NCBI GenBank assembly: GCA_030650605.1
Contig: JAUSDP010000101.1
Coordinates: 1 to 36,347 of the forward strand
Length of the DNA stretch: 36,347 nt
Direction: 5' to 3'
DNA from: a bacterium
Lineage (GTDB): Bacteria > Patescibacteriota > Minisyncoccia > Phycocordibacterales > Zambryskibacteraceae
In this document: in pieces, positions 33,044-36,347 of the stretch
How the letters are laid out: each line of letters opens with the position of its first letter
Numbering within the stretch: the stretch's first letter is position 1
The notes under the pieces: model-generated
Database searches by the model: none
What the model saw: only the letters and a program-made list of their open reading frames with translations
What the model was told of the DNA's origin: nothing
Made by a program: the position numbers and the translations under genes

Positions 33044-33073
33044 GTGTAGATTCATGTAAATATGAATCTACAC
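33044..33073. promoter_or_regulatory. Perfect 12-bp inverted repeat upstream of the peptidase-recombinase pair
   Basis: GTGTAGATTCAT (33044-33055) and ATGAATCTACAC (33062-33073) are perfectly complementary around 6 bases. The site is 40-69 bases before the ATG of the C39-like gene, in a 159-base gap within the module. No T-run follows directly on the minus strand, so an operator for an internal promoter or a recombinase binding site is more likely than a terminator. Confidence 0.65.
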
Positions 33074-33163
33074 TTTTGACCTGATTAAAAGTGACTTGGT
33101 GAGTGAGGTAGTAACTGACTAGATTTGAGGCCGTGATTTGAAACCTGACAGCCAAATGCGGTG

Positions 33164-33619
33164 CTACTTACGAGACTGTTTAACTACTTTGCTTGCCTTA
33201 GCCATGTTGCCGCTACAGCGTTGAGGATCACGACTAAGTAAGAGTCGGTTTGCGGTTGCCTCTATGTGATGACTGATGGCACTCAAATCACCTAGTTCGG
33301 CAAATAACCAACCGATGGCTTCTACCGTAGCAGGACCACACTGTTCACCATCAAGTGCATCGGGCGCAGCCAAGGCAAGGCAAGAACCGATGGCAGAAGT
33401 GCCTAAATACAGCGTCCTTTGTAAGGTGTTGGCGCACTGTGCAATATTCACCAGCGTCGTGTCATCCGCATTATTTAGTGCGGCACAGTCAGGCAAATCA
33501 TGTGTCGCTTGTGACGCCTTTTCTGGCGGATTTGGACTGCCTGAACATGCCGCCAATAACTGAGTAAACAAGCTATACATAGGACGTGTCTGAACTTCAG
33601 AATGGGCTGAATTGTTCAT
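33164..33619 (-). CDS. Small protein of unknown function in the recombinase module
   Basis: A 151-residue protein, mainly helical, with a proline/serine-rich linker near residues 26-40 and a basic C-terminus (KASKVVKQSRK). The segment TVEAIGWLFAELGDLSAI is the most structured-looking part. I do not recognise a family. LLAAC near residue 25 resembles a lipobox, but the hydrophobic core before it is short, so export is doubtful. The start has GGAG about nine bases upstream and lies two bases after the stop of the 140-residue gene, so the two are co-translated. It belongs to the AAA+/peptidase/recombinase module. Confidence 0.65.
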   Translation of the reverse strand: MNNSAHSEVQTRPMYSLFTQLLAACSGSPNPPEKASQATHDLPDCAALNNADDTTLVNIAQCANTLQRTLYLGTSAIGSCLALAAPDALDGEQCGPATVEAIGWLFAELGDLSAISHHIEATANRLLLSRDPQRCSGNMAKASKVVKQSRK

Positions 33620-33621
33620 GG

Positions 33622-34044
33622 CTAATATTCTCCAGGTAATAACAAGGTCGTGACGCTATGGTCATATTCCGTGATGATCCACAGCGACTCTTTCTGTGCG
33701 CCGAGTACGTAGGCAGATAACAGACGGGAGTGATTCATTAAGGCTTCGTCGTTACTCAGCGCATCGTCGGCACAGACATCGCCCCAGTCTCCGCATTGGT
33801 GTCTGGTGACTAGCAAGCTGGCATTGACAGCACTACGGTCGAGTAAATCCAGTGCGCCGGAAGTTGCCACAACTTGGCCGAGAGAAAATAGCGGTGGCTT
33901 GATCACGCGCCGTATGGCGAGCATTACTAGGCTGGCGATGGTCGGTGCATTGGCCGCTTGTAGTGTCTCTGCGCTTTGATCTGATTGTGGATCTTCTTTT
34001 GCTTCCCTATTGTTATCTTGATCTGGTGTCATTGAGGTAGTCAT
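33622..34044 (-). CDS. Small conserved plasmid/ICE-type protein, unknown function
   Basis: A 140-residue protein. After a disordered acidic N-terminus (about 1-35), the core has LGQVVATSGALDLLDR, TRHQCGDWGDVCADDA and SLWIITEYDHSVTTLLLPGEY. I recognise this pattern from small proteins of plasmids and integrative elements that are sometimes mislabelled as type I restriction subunits; their real role is not known to me. The last part (ITEYDHSVTTLLLPGEY) is the family hallmark as I remember it. The start has AAGGA seven bases upstream. It precedes the 151-residue gene by two bases and follows the AAA+ gene after a 187-base gap that contains no gene. Its presence supports a mobile-element origin for the module. 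Confidence 0.7.
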   Translation of the reverse strand: MTTSMTPDQDNNREAKEDPQSDQSAETLQAANAPTIASLVMLAIRRVIKPPLFSLGQVVATSGALDLLDRSAVNASLLVTRHQCGDWGDVCADDALSNDEALMNHSRLLSAYVLGAQKESLWIITEYDHSVTTLLLPGEY

Positions 34045-34231
34045 GATGTGTCCTTGTGAAAGTAAAAGGCGAACGCTGTCCTCCGAGAAATCGGATACCG
34101 AACGCGCAAGGAAATACGCTCGCCAGATGGTGGTGAAAGTTGGAGTAAAGTGGATTGCTTGCTACGGAGGTATTGCTGACGAACTGCTATGACGGTACTG
34201 CGAAGGTATTACTGGTGCTGCGGATGCTTAC

Positions 34232-36334
34232 TTAATTACTCAACTCAGCTTGACGGTTGTTGTGTCTGACTTTTAGGCCACTGAGTAAGTATCTTGGATC
34301 AACTGTTTGGCTAGGTATGTCTTGCGAGAGTGTAGCTGCTTCACTGATGTCTGCTGTGTCACTTAATCCCATCGCTCGGTCTCGGCATAGCTTCAACGCT
34401 GCTATGTAATCGCCGGGAAATAGTTTTACCTTTTCTAATGCGGTTTTGACTAAGGGGCGTTGCTGCATTAGTGTGACTGAACACAGTTCTTCAAACAACT
34501 GCTGATTCTGATCATTGCTCAAGTTGGTTAAAGCGAGTTGGCAACCAAATAGTGTCAGTGTGCTGGCATCCAATATTGCTGAATCACTGACTGTGGCAAT
34601 CACCATACCCTCAAAATCGCTGATGCACTTGCGCAGCACTTTCATGAAACTTTTGGCTATCTGGCGACCATTCGTGCGTTCGATATTGGCCGCGACCAAG
34701 TCCAGGTCTTCCATTACCAACACTGCCTCATGGTTGGTGGCGTCATAGAACACCAGTTGGATATTATTTTCTATATCGCTGGTGATCCAACCTCTTACGT
34801 CAGTCAAGGTGCATGGCATCAACGGCGCATTGAAATGTTGTGCCAATTGTGCTGCTGCCGTACTCTTGCCTGAGCCGCTTGGGCCTGTGATCATGATGGC
34901 GCTTGCTGGTGCGGACTCGCATGCCAAGAGATTCGTTAGCTTGACGCGATCGTTCCTCTGCATGCTCAAGTTTTGCCAATCGAACGGCAGGCTGAACGCA
35001 TTAAATACGGCGGACGATCCATCGGCATAGCGCGTGAACTGGCGGCGACTAGCTTCAAACAGAGACGCGTTTTCTCTTAACCAGATACCGGCGCACTGGT
35101 CTGCCGTTTTCTCATTGTTATCTGGCAAACTGATTAACGTTCGCTCTAGTTTATCTATGTGATACGGCAATAGCTTGGGCAAAGCCGCTATGGTCTTTTT
35201 CAAGGTCTCGGACAAACCATATTGTGCCAATCGCTGTTCCACCATGATGTGCCTTGTTGCGGTCGGTAGTTCTATCATACGTAACACCAGATCGAAGCGA
35301 CGACGGTAAGCAGGATCAATCTGTCCAACGCGGTTGCATATCCAGATGGTCGGTACTCGATTCGATTCCAATAAGCGGTTCATCCATGCCTTGCTATAGT
35401 CGATGGAGCCGGTTTGACTATGCATAAAAAACTCATGAACGAAGACATCCTCACATTCATCAAACAACATCATGGCTTGACCGTGATTCACTAGCATGAG
35501 TTGTGCAGTGGTGTAGGCGCTCAATCGTTGGTCGCCGCTCATGGTTGTTCCCGTACTTGCTTGTTCTGCGCCTACCGCATACAGTTGATAGCCCAGTTCT
35601 TTGGCAATCACTCTAGCGAGTTCTGTCTTGCCGGAACCTGGTGCGCCATACAGTAAGATATTGACTCCATTGGTTCCATTGACTACCGCTGATTGGACTG
35701 AGCGCATGATCATTTCTGTTTCGACACCAAGATGCCTGAAATCCATGGCCGTCAATTTAGATAACTCTGCTGGTGTGGCAAAGTGTTGAAGCATGGCGTC
35801 TTCACTGGCATGCGGTGCGCACAGTGTCTCTGTTAACAGCACATCAGATTGAATCATATTTTGCACACACGTGACTCTGTGGTGATGGCTGATGAAGCCT
35901 AGTCTTGCCAGTATGGATTTGACGTCCAGTGCCTGTCTGACGTTTTCCACATCAAGTTCTAATATGATCGCCAATTTACGGTAGGCATCGGTTAAGCCGT
36001 TTGTCGGGATTTCAGCGAGTACGTAACGGAAGCTTGGGTATTCAAACTGGCACAGGATGAAGATAACTAGTTGCTGCTCTGTTTCGGTTAGTTGCAATCG
36101 GTAGGACAGCCAGGTTAAGTTTTGCCAAAGTGTGCCTGATGGTACTGGCTCTGCGATGTTGATTTCTTCTATGTGCTCGGCCATTTGTTTGCGGATTGTC
36201 GCATAAGTGACCGTTGGTGATTTGGCTGGCAGCTCTTTTAATTCAAAGAAATTCGTCAGCCATTCTGGTGCTGCTGTGCTTCCGGTGGAAACTGAACCGA
36301 TTAGCCGATTTAGATTTAATCCTATGCGTTGCAT
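34232..36334 (-). CDS. Tandem AAA+ ATPase, possibly truncated by the window edge
   Basis: A protein of at least 700 residues with two AAA+ modules. The first has Walker A GAPGSGKT (230-237), Walker B MMLFDECED (288-296) and an arginine-finger segment YRRRFD (343-348). The second has GPSGSGKST (484-492) and VLVMEDLD (538-545) and lacks an obvious arginine finger. The N-terminal 200 residues are helical and look like a winged-helix or adaptor domain (LTETEQQLVIFILCQFEYPS). The frame stays open upstream of the ATG to the window edge and no ribosome binding site precedes that ATG, so the true start may lie beyond base 36347. Such ATPases remodel or unfold protein partners; which one is unknown. 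It leads the minus-strand module that ends in the C39-like peptidase and tyrosine recombinase. Confidence 0.83.
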   Translation of the reverse strand: MQRIGLNLNRLIGSVSTGSTAAPEWLTNFFELKELPAKSPTVTYATIRKQMAEHIEEINIAEPVPSGTLWQNLTWLSYRLQLTETEQQLVIFILCQFEYPSFRYVLAEIPTNGLTDAYRKLAIILELDVENVRQALDVKSILARLGFISHHHRVTCVQNMIQSDVLLTETLCAPHASEDAMLQHFATPAELSKLTAMDFRHLGVETEMIMRSVQSAVVNGTNGVNILLYGAPGSGKTELARVIAKELGYQLYAVGAEQASTGTTMSGDQRLSAYTTAQLMLVNHGQAMMLFDECEDVFVHEFFMHSQTGSIDYSKAWMNRLLESNRVPTIWICNRVGQIDPAYRRRFDLVLRMIELPTATRHIMVEQRLAQYGLSETLKKTIAALPKLLPYHIDKLERTLISLPDNNEKTADQCAGIWLRENASLFEASRRQFTRYADGSSAVFNAFSLPFDWQNLSMQRNDRVKLTNLLACESAPASAIMITGPSGSGKSTAAAQLAQHFNAPLMPCTLTDVRGWITSDIENNIQLVFYDATNHEAVLVMEDLDLVAANIERTNGRQIAKSFMKVLRKCISDFEGMVIATVSDSAILDASTLTLFGCQLALTNLSNDQNQQLFEELCSVTLMQQRPLVKTALEKVKLFPGDYIAALKLCRDRAMGLSDTADISEAATLSQDIPSQTVDPRYLLSGLKVRHNNRQAELSN

Positions 36335-36347
36335 CCAAAGTGCAATG

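Noticed and set aside
33164-33619. Lipoprotein signal (LLAAC) in the 151-residue protein
   Set aside because: The hydrophobic stretch is too short and the positive N-terminal charge is weak; the rest looks cytosolic.
1-36347. CRISPR array, tRNA, rRNA or insertion sequence
   Set aside because: No regularly spaced repeats, cloverleaf with CCA-type end, ribosomal RNA stretch or transposase-like frame was seen by eye on either strand.

Overview
The window is a stretch of bacterial accessory DNA, most likely from an integrative genomic island of a proteobacterium. A betaproteobacterium, perhaps Burkholderiales, is my best guess; this is inference from the type of genes, and I cannot prove the host. 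By eye the base composition is only moderately GC (mid-40s percent). I see no rRNA, tRNA, ribosomal-protein or other core genes, no CRISPR array and no intact insertion sequence.

Layout. (A) 1-3224: replication and regulation module of a P4-like or satellite-like island: an AlpA-type regulator, a primase-helicase of the RepB-primase/PriCT/D5 type, iteron-like dyads around the primase gene, and a small helix-turn-helix protein. (B) 3650-22922: a block of about 19 kb with every gene on the minus strand and dense in anti-phage functions. In transcription order it reads: excisionase-like HTH protein, SNF2/RapA-type helicase, XRE-ImmA/IrrE protease plus a DUF4411 PIN-like protein, KwaA and KwaB (Kiwa), type III methyltransferase Mod, RhuM, type III nuclease-helicase Res, a lone MazE/AbrB-like protein, a 1626-residue NERD-pseudokinase-kinase-SF1 helicase, and a 529-residue winged-helix protein of unknown function. 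(C) 22923-25768: an intergenic region with repeated half-sites, an EVE-like/DUF3883 nuclease candidate and an unrecognised 304-residue protein. (D) 26034-30535: a small sigma-factor-like protein on the plus strand facing a four-gene minus-strand set that encodes two periplasmic and two membrane proteins with no recognised relatives. (E) 30701-36334: an XRE regulator converging on a minus-strand module of a tandem AAA+ ATPase, two small proteins, a C39/papain-like cysteine peptidase and a tyrosine recombinase.

How the genes fit together. In block B, kwaA, kwaB, mod and rhuM overlap one another by 4-11 bases. The membrane Kiwa system and the type III modification enzyme are therefore probably made from one translationally coupled message. 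The NERD-kinase-helicase gene and the 529-residue gene also overlap by 4 bases and look like a self-contained two-gene defence cassette. A dyad of two 9-bp arms with a 9-bp spacer occurs at 3316-3342 and again, same orientation and geometry, at 23227-23253. These copies bracket block B almost exactly and could be recombination or operator sites.

The best candidates for something undescribed are: the NERD/pseudokinase/kinase/helicase plus winged-helix pair; the Kiwa-type III composite operon; the AAA+/C39 peptidase/tyrosine recombinase module; and the envelope operon. All functional assignments rest on motif recognition by eye, with no database search.
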